Positions 52,042 to 61,206 are shown, counted from the stretch's first letter. The stretch is DNA of 64,000 nucleotides from Virgibacillus salarius (GCF_039521925.1 NZ_BAAACY010000063.1:10526-74525); one strand, 5' to 3'. Notes: a model not told the origin generated them from the sequence alone. Numbers and translations: made by a program.

Positions 52042-52194
52042 GTGAAACTTCAATCCGTGGGGTGGCGTATTATCCCCCACGGATTGTTAGGTGAACCAAT
52101 CGGACATTTACTGGCAGTTGATTCCTACTCACCAATATTAGGTTCTCTTTATTGCTTGATGTGGGGTCTTACTGCCAGTTATATGCGGGATAAA
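52042..52194 (+). repeat. Repeat A, copy 14 (tandem, 153-bp unit)
   Basis: Begins GTGAAACTTCAATCCGTGG, has a perfect first hairpin (CAATCCGTGGGG / CCCCACGGATTG), lacks the GTACCACAAGGG core (GTTAGGTGAACC instead), and ends GCGGGATAAA. Confidence 0.92.
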
Positions 52195-52347
52195 GTGAAA
52201 CTTCAATCCGTGGGGTGGCGTATTATCCCCCACAGATTGTTAGGTGAACCAATCGGACATTTACTGGCAGTTGATTCCTACTCACCAATATTAGGTTCTC
52301 TTTATTGCTTGATGTGGGGTCTTACTGCCAGTTATATGCGGGATAAA
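52195..52347 (+). repeat. Repeat A, copy 15 (tandem, 153-bp unit)
   Basis: Nearly identical to copy 14 (CACAGATTG for CACGGATTG) at an exact 153-base period. The tandem must be a recent duplication. Confidence 0.92.
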
Positions 52348-52590
52348 TAAAAGACTTTAGAAATTAACTATTTCTTAACCTCTAAAGCCACTAAATTCAA
52401 CTATTAATTTATACACCTCATCATGTAACTTCACGATTATAGTAATCTCTACAAGCAAAGTCAATACACTGTAAAATTTTTAGATTAATAAGATATATAA
52501 TCCATTGTCATTCCTATTAGCTATGCTTTTAAAAACAAGCTGAAATTGTATGCCTATTGGTGAATCACATGAAAATCAGCCTAACATTAT
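52348..52590. other. Intergenic, nothing recognised
   Basis: AT-rich sequence between repeat A copies with no gene or clear signal. Confidence 0.3.
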
Positions 52591-52684
52591 ATAAAATGAA
52601 ACTTTAATCCGTGGGCTTTTGTTTATCTCCACGGATGGTAGTTAAACAAATTGGACATTTACTGCCGTCGATCCTCCACTCTTC
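52591..52684 (+). repeat. Repeat A, copy 16 (left part)
   Basis: ATAAAATGAAACTTTAATCC, first hairpin AATCCGTGGGC / TCCACGGATGG, then GGACATTTACTGCC and GTCGATCCTCCACT. It breaks off at the 3' end of the reductase gene. Confidence 0.85.
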
Positions 52685-53323
52685 TTAAGACGAACAATTC
52701 TTATTATGAAGTGGACACACCAGACAGTGTGTGAGTGTTTCCTTCTTTTTTTCCAGCTTATGAAAGTAGCAGCACGTACGCCTTATTTTTTGTTCACTAA
52801 GAGAATTGGGATTAGTCAGATAACTACTCATAGGATGATTCATACAATCAAAATAGCTTCCATCCAATTGATTCAATTCTCTAGCAAGTTCAATAATTCT
52901 TTGGCGATGATCGGGATATTTCTCCACTGCTTTTCTAAAGAAAGAGTTGAGCCGAACCGCTACATTTTCCCATAAAATAAAAAGAGGAATATTTGTCACC
53001 TGGTGAAACGCCTGCAACAATGGCAAGATATGATAAGCAAAAAGCCCCTCCCAAGCCTCCTGTCGTGAGTCAGTATATTTGACCTGTAGAGCATCTACCC
53101 TAATATCCAACTGCTCGCTAATGGTGCAAGAGGAAAGGGGAATGATTTTGGCTTGTTCTTCCCATAACATGGAATCCAATACCTGAGCTGGAAGAACCTG
53201 AGCGTACTTCTTCATCATCATTGACGCAGTAACCTTTAAGTTGGGAGCATAGATTCGCTGCATTTGATGATTTAAAAATTCAATACATTTTACCTCTTCC
53301 ATTAATGCAAGAACAGGAATCAT
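52685..53323 (-). CDS. FhuF-like [2Fe-2S] siderophore reductase
   Basis: A 212-aa protein whose C-terminal RRTCCYFHKLE...THCLVCPLHNKNC carries the CC-x10+-C-x2-C cluster motif of FhuF-type ferric-siderophore reductases. An upstream LFILWENVAVRLNSFF segment also fits. It is the last gene of the siderophore operon, its start abutting the permease stop. It would release iron from imported siderophore by reduction in the cytoplasm. Confidence 0.85.
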   Translation of the reverse strand: MIPVLALMEEVKCIEFLNHQMQRIYAPNLKVTASMMMKKYAQVLPAQVLDSMLWEEQAKIIPLSSCTISEQLDIRVDALQVKYTDSRQEAWEGLFAYHILPLLQAFHQVTNIPLFILWENVAVRLNSFFRKAVEKYPDHRQRIIELARELNQLDGSYFDCMNHPMSSYLTNPNSLSEQKIRRTCCYFHKLEKKKETLTHCLVCPLHNKNCSS

Positions 53324-54363
53324 TAACGAAACCCCTTTCTATTGCGGTATAGTAAATAAATGAAAAATGGTGCCCCAATCCCAGCTGTAAATACTCCAGC
53401 AGGAATATCCGATGGCAAAAAGGCCGTACGAGCTATGATATCAGCTCCCATCACTATTAACGATCCGATAAGCGCAGAACCAACTACTAAATTAGCAAAC
53501 GATTTATGCAATATAATCCGAGCGATATGAGGAGCGATTAGCCCAACAAAAGCTATGCCACCTGCAAAAGAAACAGCAGCGCCAGCTAATGCAACACTCA
53601 AAGCAAGTAATAGAAAGCGGAAAAATTGAACTCGAACACCCATACCGATCGCTATATCGTCTCCTAATTGCTTGACATTTACAATCCCTGTAAAAAATAG
53701 CGAGAGAAAGATCAAGGTAAGGATAATGGGAAGGAGAATGATTACTTCCTGCCAATTGGCACCGTATAAACTTCCGGTTAACCATAGATATACTTTAGAA
53801 GCAATGGCAGACTCACTTGATACCATAAACATGGTCACTATGGCATTGGTCAATGCAGAAATGCCAATGCCAATAAGAATTAATCGCATGGGAGTCACCC
53901 CATTTGACCATGATAATAAATAGATAATAGCTGATGTAACTGCTGCTCCAATAATCGAAGCCAAGGGAAGCCAATTGACACTCATCTCACCCAGTAAAAA
54001 AACAATAAACAAAACCGCTCCTACAGACGCCCCTCCTGTTACTCCTACAATGTCCGGAGAACCTAGAGGATTACGAATCATCCCCTGTAGAATTAACCCG
54101 GAAACTCCAAGCCCTGCACCCACAAGGAAACCCATTATTACACGGGGCATTCGGAGTTCATGAAGTATAAAAGTATAATCGCTTTCACTAAAGAGCTCTT
54201 GAAAAACCGCTCCCACAGGAATATAACTGCTTCCTGCTGAAAGGCTTATGATAAAGAAAACTACCGTAAGCAATAATAAGCAAATCAAAATAAACAACGA
54301 CTTTTTATGAAATTGCATTGAAATTTTATCATTTTTACTTCTGATTGTGTAAAAGTCACCCAC
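53323..54363 (-). CDS. FecCD-family siderophore ABC permease 2
   Basis: A 346-aa membrane permease with about ten helices and the BtuC/FecD signatures: ELRMPRVIMGFLVGAGLGVSGLILQGMIRNPLGSPDIVGVTGGASVGAV, GGIAFVGLIAPHIARIILH, PSDIPAGVFTAGIGAPFFIYLLYR. It overlaps the first permease gene by 8 bases. The two permeases probably form a heterodimer, as for YfiZ/YfhA or FhuB/FhuG. Confidence 0.93.
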   Translation of the reverse strand: MGDFYTIRSKNDKISMQFHKKSLFILICLLLLTVVFFIISLSAGSSYIPVGAVFQELFSESDYTFILHELRMPRVIMGFLVGAGLGVSGLILQGMIRNPLGSPDIVGVTGGASVGAVLFIVFLLGEMSVNWLPLASIIGAAVTSAIIYLLSWSNGVTPMRLILIGIGISALTNAIVTMFMVSSESAIASKVYLWLTGSLYGANWQEVIILLPIILTLIFLSLFFTGIVNVKQLGDDIAIGMGVRVQFFRFLLLALSVALAGAAVSFAGGIAFVGLIAPHIARIILHKSFANLVVGSALIGSLIVMGADIIARTAFLPSDIPAGVFTAGIGAPFFIYLLYRNRKGFR

Positions 54364-55372
54364 TTTTCTTCACCCCTTTTCTAGCTATATAAATGAAAAA
54401 TGGCGTTCCGAAAAGAGCCGTCATAACTCCTATAGGCATTTCCTGAGGGGCAATGACGAGTCGTGCTGCGATATCAGCACATAATAGCAAAGTAGCCCCG
54501 AATATACCACTGATCGGTAAAATCCATTGATAATTTGGTCCTGTGATTCCTTTAACAATGTGAGGTACAACCAGGCCAATAAACCCTATCGATCCTGCTA
54601 TAGCTACAGAGCCTCCAGCTAAAAACACAATAATGATTCCGATTACCAATTTAACCAAACTGGTGTTTAGCCCAAGATTTTTAGCCACATCGTCACCAGA
54701 CATAAGAATGTTCAGTGGCTTTCCAACCAATAACGAAATAATAATGGCTCCTAAGATAAAAGGAAGAACCGGTAGAAGAAGGCTTAATTCCCGACCCGCC
54801 ACAGAACCAGCTAGCCAAAACAACACGCTTTGTATACGCTGTTCATCCAAAACGAGCATCCCTTGCGTGAATGAGATAAAAAGCGCGCTAATTGCAGCAC
54901 CCGCTAAGACAATGCGAACTGGAGACAAGCCATCTTCCCCCATTGAACCTAGTAAATATACGATCGCCCCCGCAAGTCCAGCTCCTATAAAGCCAATCCA
55001 CATATACCCGCTTAAGGATTCTACTGAAAAGAAGGTAGCTGAAGCGACGATAAAAAATAGTGCTCCTGCATTCACCCCAAAGATGTCAGGTGCTGCTAAT
55101 GGGTTACGCGTCAATGCTTGCATAAGCGCTCCGGCAATGGATAGACTTGCTCCTATGGTAATAGCAATTAATGTTCGGGTTAAGCGCGACGTACGAATAA
55201 TGACCTGATTTGTGTCGGAAGGGTCATAATGGAAGAAGGCGTCCCAAACTGTAGAGAGAGGTATAGAGGTTTTTCCTAAAAATATGCTTAAAAAAGATGC
55301 AATTACAAATAAAAGCAATAGAACAAGAAGCGTTATCCACCTTAAATGTCGATTGTTTATAAATTTGTTCAT
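54356..55372 (-). CDS. FecCD-family siderophore ABC permease 1
   Basis: A 338-aa membrane permease: RLTRTLIAITIGASLSIAGALMQALTRNPLAAPDIFGVNAGA, GSIGFIGLVVPHIVK, PQEMPIGVMTALFGTPFFIYI. The ATG at 55372 has GGGGAGA upstream; the longer frame has none. It has the two-gene permease arrangement typical of hydroxamate or catecholate siderophore importers. Confidence 0.92.
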   Translation of the reverse strand: MNKFINNRHLRWITLLVLLLLFVIASFLSIFLGKTSIPLSTVWDAFFHYDPSDTNQVIIRTSRLTRTLIAITIGASLSIAGALMQALTRNPLAAPDIFGVNAGALFFIVASATFFSVESLSGYMWIGFIGAGLAGAIVYLLGSMGEDGLSPVRIVLAGAAISALFISFTQGMLVLDEQRIQSVLFWLAGSVAGRELSLLLPVLPFILGAIIISLLVGKPLNILMSGDDVAKNLGLNTSLVKLVIGIIIVFLAGGSVAIAGSIGFIGLVVPHIVKGITGPNYQWILPISGIFGATLLLCADIAARLVIAPQEMPIGVMTALFGTPFFIYIARKGVKKSG

Positions 55373-55426
55373 TATTTTTCTCCCCAAAGAAACAAAGATA
55401 GGAGAAATCCTCCTATCTTTCGTCAT

Positions 55427-56422
55427 TTATTTTTCTAAATCAAACCTGTCATACAAATCGTCCAGCATTAAGTTTGCGGCTTGAATTCCACCGGACATGT
55501 TCCATATAACTTCATCGACCATATGAACCTCGTCATTGTTTACAGCGTCCAGATTCTGCCAAAGAGGGTGGTTCGTCCATTCTTTATAATTATCTTTAAT
55601 CGCTGGGTCATCACTCATGAAAACATAGAAAACATCAGCGTTCATTTCATTAATACTTTCTTTATCGGTTAGCTTCATACCCCATTCATCTGATTGTTGA
55701 TTCTCTGGTCTAGTGAAGCCTGCTTCTCTAAGAATCATTCCGGCAAAACTATCAAAATAAATACGAGCATGATCACTTCGGAAGTTCAAGATAGAAACAT
55801 TTAGCGGCCACTCATCTCCTAACTTTTCGGCAGCTTTTTTATTGAAATCTTTAATCCGTTCATCCCAATTGGTCAAGATTTCATCTGATTTATCTTGCTT
55901 ATTCAACGTTTCTCCCATTAATTTAACTGTTTCCTTAAATTCATAGACTTGATCAATGGCTACAGTGGGAGCAATTCTATTTAGTTTTTCATAGATTTCC
56001 TCATGTCGGAGTTTCGATGCAAAAATAACATCCGGTTTTAACTTCGCAATCTCCTCTAAATTTGGCTGTGTCTCTTCCCCCACTAATTTCGTTCCTTCTA
56101 GATCATCTCTAAGATACTTATAAATAGGTTTCTCTACCCAGGACTCAACGATTCCTACTGGCTCCACCCCAAATACAATAGCGGTATCCGTTGCTCCTTG
56201 GTACAGCGTCACAACTTTTTCAGGGGTTCCCTTGATAGTTGTCGTCCCCATAGCGTGATCAATTTCCCGCTCTTTTGAATTCTCGCTTGAAGACTTCTCC
56301 CCTTCCTCAGACGAAGCGTTTTTTGAAGAAGTTTCTTCCGATCCACAAGCTACAAGCAGTGTAACCATAAGTACAACAAATAAAAGTAATCCCCATTTTT
56401 TATGTAATTGGTTATTTAGCAT
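55427..56422 (-). CDS. Ferric-siderophore-binding lipoprotein
   Basis: A 331-aa lipoprotein (lipobox LLVACGS) with the FecB/FhuD-type bilobal fold: HAMGTTTIKGTPEKVVTLYQGATDTAIVFGVEPVGIVES, EIAKLKPDVIFAS, ADVFYVFMSDD, LDAVNNDEVHMVDEVIW. It is the first gene of the operon. No ATPase gene is in the window, so the transporter presumably shares a FhuC/YusV-type ATPase encoded elsewhere. It is similar in plan to YfiY-YfiZ-YfhA of B. subtilis. Confidence 0.92.
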   Translation of the reverse strand: MLNNQLHKKWGLLLFVVLMVTLLVACGSEETSSKNASSEEGEKSSSENSKEREIDHAMGTTTIKGTPEKVVTLYQGATDTAIVFGVEPVGIVESWVEKPIYKYLRDDLEGTKLVGEETQPNLEEIAKLKPDVIFASKLRHEEIYEKLNRIAPTVAIDQVYEFKETVKLMGETLNKQDKSDEILTNWDERIKDFNKKAAEKLGDEWPLNVSILNFRSDHARIYFDSFAGMILREAGFTRPENQQSDEWGMKLTDKESINEMNADVFYVFMSDDPAIKDNYKEWTNHPLWQNLDAVNNDEVHMVDEVIWNMSGGIQAANLMLDDLYDRFDLEK

Positions 56423-56439
56423 ATGTATTCCCCTTTTTT

Positions 56440-56458
56440 GATAATGATAATCATTTTC
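56440..56458 (-). promoter_or_regulatory. Fur box
   Basis: GATAATGATAATCATTTTC matches the 19-bp Fur consensus GATAATGATAATCATTATC at 18 positions. It lies 18 bases upstream of the binding-protein start. Iron repression of the operon is expected. Confidence 0.93.
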
Positions 56459-56550
56459 ATTTAATATTATAGTATTTCATATGATAACTCATGTCAACAA
56501 TACAGTTAGGACTTTCCATCATTTAACTATAAGTAGAATTATAGAATTAA

Positions 56551-56595
56551 AAAGGAGCTTCTCAAAAGTTCAATAAACTAATCAGAAGCTCTCTA
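56551..56595. terminator. Hairpin upstream of the Fur-controlled operon
   Basis: GGAGCTTCT / AGAAGCTCT arms with a long loop. A similar but not identical hairpin (AGAGACTTCTCAA / TTGAGAAATCTCT) lies at 58408-58443, on the 3' side of groEL. Probably terminators of the minus-strand units. Confidence 0.5.
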
Positions 56596-56639
56596 CAATA
56601 TAAAGTAAATCCTTTTTATTAAATAACAAAAGGTATGTT

Positions 56640-56891
56640 ATTCAGGGGTTATCAAACAAACTCCTTCACATAGGGTTTCAGGCGTTATTACATCACCTGA
56701 ATTTTTTGGAAAAATATTTTCTCGCTCGTTTGGGCATTTTAAAATCTCCTCGGCTTTTATTTGAGCCAAGTCTATCTGACCTTAACTAACTTGTCCAATT
56801 AGGTGTAACAGATTCATGTTAACTTTTTTAATTACATCCGAATATTCTTCATTTAAAAATTTCTTACTAAACTCACTTGTTAATAAGAGAA
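56640..56891 (-). pseudogene. Possible decayed ORF after the RQC-minor-type gene
   Basis: A minus-strand frame reads TSEFSKKFLNEEYSDVIKKVNMNLLHLIGQVS, one stop, then GQIDLAQIKAEEILKCPNERENIFPKNSGDVITPETLCEGVCLITPE. Composition is protein-like, but there is no start with a ribosome site. I do not recognise it. Confidence 0.3.
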
Positions 56892-57641
56892 TTAGATATC
56901 CTTTTCATTACGACACTTTTTACATCTTTTCGGGTATGAAAAGCCTTTTTTCTCATAAAATCGTTGCTCTCCCGTTGTAAAAGTAAATCTTACTCCACAT
57001 ATCCAGCATTTTAAAAGCAGGTCATGCGGCTCTAAGCCCTCTAGTGCTTCATTTATAGATTCTGTCCTTTCTTTTACAACTGAATGATCAATCGGCTCAT
57101 TTCTATTTATTACATTTATAGTTGTTCGAATCTCAGCTCTTACCTTTTTATAATCAACTTTCTCCCATAATTCTAAATAAGGGATAAACGTTTGATCTCC
57201 GGACTCTTTAATCTTCTCAAGCAATAATAGAATCATTTTCCTATTCCGATCCTTTAAATAGCTCATATCAGGATTTTGTTTTCCCTGTTTGGCCCATTCC
57301 TTCCATTCATTTAAAAGTTCATCAGCATATTGATCGGACTCTATGTACCAACCCCGCTCTGTGAAAACAATCATTGGAAATTTTCCGTCATACTCAATTT
57401 CTAGAAAATCATAATCAATCATCCAATCAATTTTTTTCATAATTTCATCTAGTTTCTCTGACTTAAAATAACCATAGACAGGACACCTATCCAACCCCAG
57501 TTGCAATACTTTCTTTTCCCGTGAACCCTTTAAGATTTTAGCAAGAAGTGTTCTTCCTCCTTTTGCAATAATTTCATCAGATGCTCTCAATATAACTTTT
57601 ATCTCTTCATCAGATAATCGATTAATCTTAGATTTCATCAA
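56892..57641 (-). CDS. RQC-minor-1-type DNA-binding protein
   Basis: A 249-aa cytoplasmic protein. The N-terminal LSDEEIKVILRASDEIIAKGGRTLLAKILKGSREKKVLQLGLDRCPVYGYF resembles the RQC (RecQ C-terminal) winged helix as found in the RQC-minor families. A conserved middle is followed by a C-terminal zinc ribbon (LLKCWICGVRFTF...KRCKKCRNEKD). RQC-minor proteins have been linked to nucleic-acid transactions and sometimes defence. It overlaps the end of the small gene upstream by 4 bases. Function not established. Confidence 0.65.
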   Translation of the reverse strand: MMKSKINRLSDEEIKVILRASDEIIAKGGRTLLAKILKGSREKKVLQLGLDRCPVYGYFKSEKLDEIMKKIDWMIDYDFLEIEYDGKFPMIVFTERGWYIESDQYADELLNEWKEWAKQGKQNPDMSYLKDRNRKMILLLLEKIKESGDQTFIPYLELWEKVDYKKVRAEIRTTINVINRNEPIDHSVVKERTESINEALEGLEPHDLLLKCWICGVRFTFTTGEQRFYEKKGFSYPKRCKKCRNEKDI

Positions 57642-57949
57642 AACGGTAAGTCCTCCTCATCCACCCAGCGTTTAGATACAATCGCATCTTCTTGCTTCAT
57701 AGATTTTCTTAATGCTTTACTGAGAGCTGGGTTAACTGTTAGGCCCCTACCAAACATCTCCCCATAAAGATTACGAATCCATACTTTAACAGTTGCTTTC
57801 CTTTTTTGATTAGGGACTGGGATATTTTTAATTAAGCTCTTTGGTGTCATCCTCAACTCCTTGGTCATTTGTATATCAGTCTCATTCAAACGACATCGTG
57901 TTTTTGCCCCTTCCCAAGCTTGTGAATTCTTTTTTGTCGCCATCACCAT
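57638..57949 (-). CDS. Small basic protein paired with the RQC-minor-type gene
   Basis: About 103 aa, soluble and Lys/Arg-rich: SQAWEGAKTRCRLNETDIQMTKELRMTPKSLIKNIP and KVWIRNLYGEMFGRG. The stop overlaps the next start by 4 bases, so the genes are translationally coupled. The start at 57949 gives a 5-base gap from AAGGTG; 57943 is an alternative. I believe similar proteins occur in Bacillaceae without known function. The basic character suggests nucleic-acid binding. Confidence 0.55.
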   Translation of the reverse strand: MVMATKKNSQAWEGAKTRCRLNETDIQMTKELRMTPKSLIKNIPVPNQKRKATVKVWIRNLYGEMFGRGLTVNPALSKALRKSMKQEDAIVSKRWVDEEDLPF

Positions 57950-58290
57950 ATCCACACCTTTTTATCATTCTATAATTTCTGAGGATTACCATAAGTCCTG
58001 TATAATTGTGTGTATTTTTTACTTGAATCCCCTCTTCTATTTTGTTCTCTTTAGTGACAAGACTTCACATTAATTTTACTTTGTTTGAGTCATCTATAAA
58101 AGTCATGTATTCTTTTTTATATCGTTTTTCTTTCATCTTCAATTTTTTTGATATTTTCTTTTCGGCAATACACCACCAAAACAGCAAGTTACCCTCATTA
58201 AAGAAACCTTTTTAGCAAACTTTTATCATGTCGGATACTTGGTATACAGAAATCTACCTTCAGTATCTAATCTGTACATCGTATACGCAG
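57950..58290. other. Intergenic, nothing recognised
   Basis: AT-rich sequence upstream of the RQC-minor pair, presumably holding its promoter. No gene seen. Confidence 0.3.
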
Positions 58291-58295
58291 CCAAT

Positions 58296-58345
58296 TCATC
58301 CCACGACTAAAGTCACGAGCGTTCCCGGCTAAATTCTAAATTTTT
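58296..58345. repeat. Possible IS200/IS605-type end remnant
   Basis: CCCACGACTAAAGTCACGAG forms a small hairpin (CACGACT / AGTCACG) followed by CGTTCCCGGCTAAATTC. Hairpins of this kind with CTAAAG loops occur at the right ends of IS605/IS1341 elements in Bacilli. No transposase or tnpB gene is near. Confidence 0.35.
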
Positions 58346-58516
58346 TCACTGTTTTTTCTAAGAAAATTATAATTCCAACCTACTTCAAGCAGTGAATAGA
58401 CAAAAAGAGACTTCTCAAGAGTTGAAACCCATTGAGAAATCTCTGTTACTTCATGTTAGTATTTTGTTAGCAAATAACTCAATAATCCTTATTTATCAAG
58501 AGTTTTGGAGCATGAA

Positions 58517-60157
58517 TTACATCATGCCGCCCATTCCACCCATGCCGCCCATGTCAGGCATTCCGCCGCCTGCAGCGCCGCCATCTTCTTCTGGTTTGTC
58601 AGCGACTACTGCTTCTGTAGTTAGGAACATAGCTGCTACAGATGCTGCGTTTTGTAGTGCAGAACGAGTAACTTTTGTTGGGTCAACAATTCCTGCTTCA
58701 ACCATGTTTACCCATTCGCCAGTTGCTGCATTGTAACCAACGCCAACTTTTTCACCTTTTAGACGTTCTACAATGATAGATCCTTCTAGACCAGCATTGT
58801 GTGCGATTTGACGTACTGGTTCTTCCATAGCACGACGTACAATGTTTGCACCAGTTGCTTCGTCACCTTCAAGATTAAGTTCGCTTACTTTGTTATAAAT
58901 ATTTACTAGTGCAGTACCTCCACCAGCAACAATACCTTCTTCAACTGCTGCACGTGTAGAGTTCAATGCATCTTCAATACGTAGCTTGCGTTCTTTTAAT
59001 TCTGTTTCTGTTGCAGCACCGACTTTAATTACTGCTACACCGCCAGCTAGCTTAGCTAAGCGTTCTTGTAATTTTTCTTTATCGAAATCAGAAGTAGTTT
59101 CTTCAGCTTGTGCACGAATTTGTGCTACACGAGAAGAAATTGCTTCAGGATTTCCAGATCCTTCTACGATCGTTGTGTTTTCTTTTGTAACAACAACTTT
59201 AGATGCACGACCTAATTGCTCAATTGTTGCACTCTTAAGATCTAAGCCAAGATCTTCTGTAATTACTTCTGCACCTGTTAGAGTAGCAATATCTTCAAGC
59301 ATTGCTTTACGACGATCACCGAATCCAGGAGCTTTTACAGCTACAGCGTTGAACGTACCACGAAGCTTGTTAACTACTAAAGTTGCAAGAGCTTCGCCCT
59401 CTACATCTTCAGCGATCATTAATAGTGGCTTGCTTTGCTGAACAACTTGTTCAAGTACAGGTAGTACTTCTTGGATATTACCAATCTTTTTATCTGTAAT
59501 AAGAATGTATGGATCTTCAAGAATTGCTTCCATTTTATCTTGGTCAGTAACCATGTATGGAGAAGCATATCCACGATCAAATTGCATACCTTCAACAACT
59601 TCTAATTCCGTGTTAAAGCCTTTAGATTCTTCAATCGTGATTACACCGTCGTTTCCAACGCGTTCCATTGCTTCAGAAATCAAGCTTCCAACTTCACTGT
59701 CACCAGATGAAACGGCTGCTACTTGGGCAATAGATTCTTTACTTTCAATTGGATTTGAAATAGTTTTAAGTTCATTCACTGCTACCTCTACAGCTTTCTC
59801 AATACCACGACGAACGCCAACTGGGTTAGCACCTGAAGCAACGTTCTTAAGTCCCTCACGAATCATAGATTGAGCTAATACAGTTGCAGTTGTTGTACCG
59901 TCACCAGCAACATCATTTGTCTTAGATGCAACTTCTGATACAAGCTGTGCACCCATGTTTTCGAAATGATCTTCTAGTTCGATTTCTTTTGCGATGGTTA
60001 CACCATCATTTGTAATTAATGGGGAACCAAATTTTTTATCTAAAACGACATTACGGCCTTTTGGTCCTAATGTTACTTTAACTGCGTCTGCTAATGTATC
60101 TACACCACGAAGCATTGCGCGACGTGCGTCTTCACTGAATTTAATTTCTTTAGCCAT
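58517..60157 (-). CDS. groEL: Chaperonin GroEL
   Basis: A 546-aa chaperonin subunit: AKEIKFSEDARRAMLRGVD, the ATP-binding VTLGPKGRNVV and AGDGTTTATVLAQ, the AAVEEGIVAGGGTAL signature and a GGM-repeat tail (GGMGGMGGMM). It forms the folding double ring with GroES. It is encoded 49 bases downstream of groES under a shared CIRCE operator. Confidence 0.99.
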   Translation of the reverse strand: MAKEIKFSEDARRAMLRGVDTLADAVKVTLGPKGRNVVLDKKFGSPLITNDGVTIAKEIELEDHFENMGAQLVSEVASKTNDVAGDGTTTATVLAQSMIREGLKNVASGANPVGVRRGIEKAVEVAVNELKTISNPIESKESIAQVAAVSSGDSEVGSLISEAMERVGNDGVITIEESKGFNTELEVVEGMQFDRGYASPYMVTDQDKMEAILEDPYILITDKKIGNIQEVLPVLEQVVQQSKPLLMIAEDVEGEALATLVVNKLRGTFNAVAVKAPGFGDRRKAMLEDIATLTGAEVITEDLGLDLKSATIEQLGRASKVVVTKENTTIVEGSGNPEAISSRVAQIRAQAEETTSDFDKEKLQERLAKLAGGVAVIKVGAATETELKERKLRIEDALNSTRAAVEEGIVAGGGTALVNIYNKVSELNLEGDEATGANIVRRAMEEPVRQIAHNAGLEGSIIVERLKGEKVGVGYNAATGEWVNMVEAGIVDPTKVTRSALQNAASVAAMFLTTEAVVADKPEEDGGAAGGGMPDMGGMGGMGGMM

Positions 60158-60206
60158 TGATAAAGCCCTCCTTAAATTCTTTAATTAAGTATCTGTATAT
60201 CTAAGA

Positions 60207-60488
60207 TTAGCCTATGACAGCTAAGATGTCATCTTCACGAAGAATTAAGTACTCTTTGCCTTCGTATTTAACTTCTGTACCAGCAAATTTTGAAAAGATA
60301 ATGCGATCACCTTCAGAAACTTCTAGAGCAACTTTTTCACCATTTACGATTTTTCCAGAACCAACAGCTACCACATTTCCTTCTTGTGGTTTTTCTTTTG
60401 CAGAGTCTGGAAGTACGATACCGCTTGCAGTTTTCTCTTCTTGTTCAACAAGCTCGATAACAACGCGTTCTCCTAGTGGTTTAATCAT
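60207..60488 (-). CDS. groES: Co-chaperonin GroES
   Basis: A 93-aa GroES: MIKPLGERVVIE, the mobile loop EEKTASGIVLPDSAKEKPQEG, IIFSKFAGTEVKYEGKEYLILREDDILAV. First gene of the heat-shock operon. Confidence 0.99.
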   Translation of the reverse strand: MIKPLGERVVIELVEQEEKTASGIVLPDSAKEKPQEGNVVAVGSGKIVNGEKVALEVSEGDRIIFSKFAGTEVKYEGKEYLILREDDILAVIG

Positions 60489-60524
60489 GAAGAAAGCCTC
60501 CTTAATTCCATGTCATTTTATTTA

Positions 60525-60551
60525 TTAGCACTCTATATCACCGAGTGCTAA
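60525..60551. promoter_or_regulatory. CIRCE operator (HrcA)
   Basis: TTAGCACTC-N9-GAGTGCTAA, a perfect match to the CIRCE consensus. It lies 37 bases upstream of groES, so HrcA repression of groESL is expected. Confidence 0.98.
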
Positions 60552-60758
60552 TTCCAATTAATATGATAAATAATTCCTGTTAAAAATGCAAGTATGAAGA
60601 ATAGATTTTTTTATAAAATTTTCTTACTCGAATCAATTCGTATGTCTTTACCTTCACAACATATCCAAAACCTTTGTTATAACATAAAGAATTACTTCAA
60701 TGAGTCTACTGCCTGCACAGAAAAGTATTATCATTGATAATGTTTTACCTTGAACACA
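60552..60758. other. Intergenic region upstream of groESL
   Basis: Holds the groESL promoter region. A palindrome ATTATCATTGATAAT (about 60727-60741) resembles half-sites of a Fur box in the wrong order and is not assigned. Confidence 0.35.
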
Positions 60759-60880
60759 ATAAAGTGAAACTTCAATTCGTGGGAGTTTTGATTATCCTCC
60801 ACGCTTTGTTAGTACCACAAGGGTATGACCTAAAGCATTTGAGCCAAGCGGATTTACTGGCAGTCGCCCCCCACTTTTAA
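60759..60880 (+). repeat. Repeat A, copy 17 (right part lost)
   Basis: ATAAAG, TGAAACTTCAATTCGTGGG, first hairpin, core GTACCACAAGGGTATGACC, TAAAGCATTTGAGCC, then GGCAGTCGCCCCCCACTT, after which homology ends. Confidence 0.88.
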
Positions 60881-61206
60881 TGCTTATGGCGAAAAAGACC
60901 AACTTTATTTCCTTATTAACATACAGATAATGAATTTGTCATACCAAGCCAATGATTCATTCTATTGTAAGTAGCTTTTCATTTTATGATAAAATAAGAG
61001 AAGTATAAATAAATACGGTTCTATAGCTTACATAGAATCACCTTAACACACCTTTTTATGTTGCTGATACGTCACTTTTACATGATGTCTAAAAAATCAC
61101 GTATATGTATTTTATCGTTAATAGATTTATTTCAGCAAACATAAACTAATTGGAAGAAACAAAAATGGATACATTCTTAACTTAGAGATAAAGGAGTCGT
61201 TGTATT

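Noticed and set aside
51904..52350. 148-codon plus-strand ORF across the tandem repeats (GHLLAVD.YSPILGSLYCLMWG repeated)
   Set aside because: It is a translation of three repeat A units; periodicity comes from the DNA repeat, with no ribosome site.
54633..55208. 191-codon plus-strand ORF antisense to the permease gene
   Set aside because: Shadow of a clearly real FecCD permease on the other strand.
58986..59873. Long plus-strand ORFs antisense to groEL (151 and 122 codons)
   Set aside because: Codon-bias shadows of the highly biased groEL gene; no ribosome sites and no family.
60721..60745. Fur box in ATTATCATTGATAAT upstream of groESL
   Set aside because: Half-sites are in the reverse order to the Fur consensus and no iron gene follows; probably a chance palindrome.
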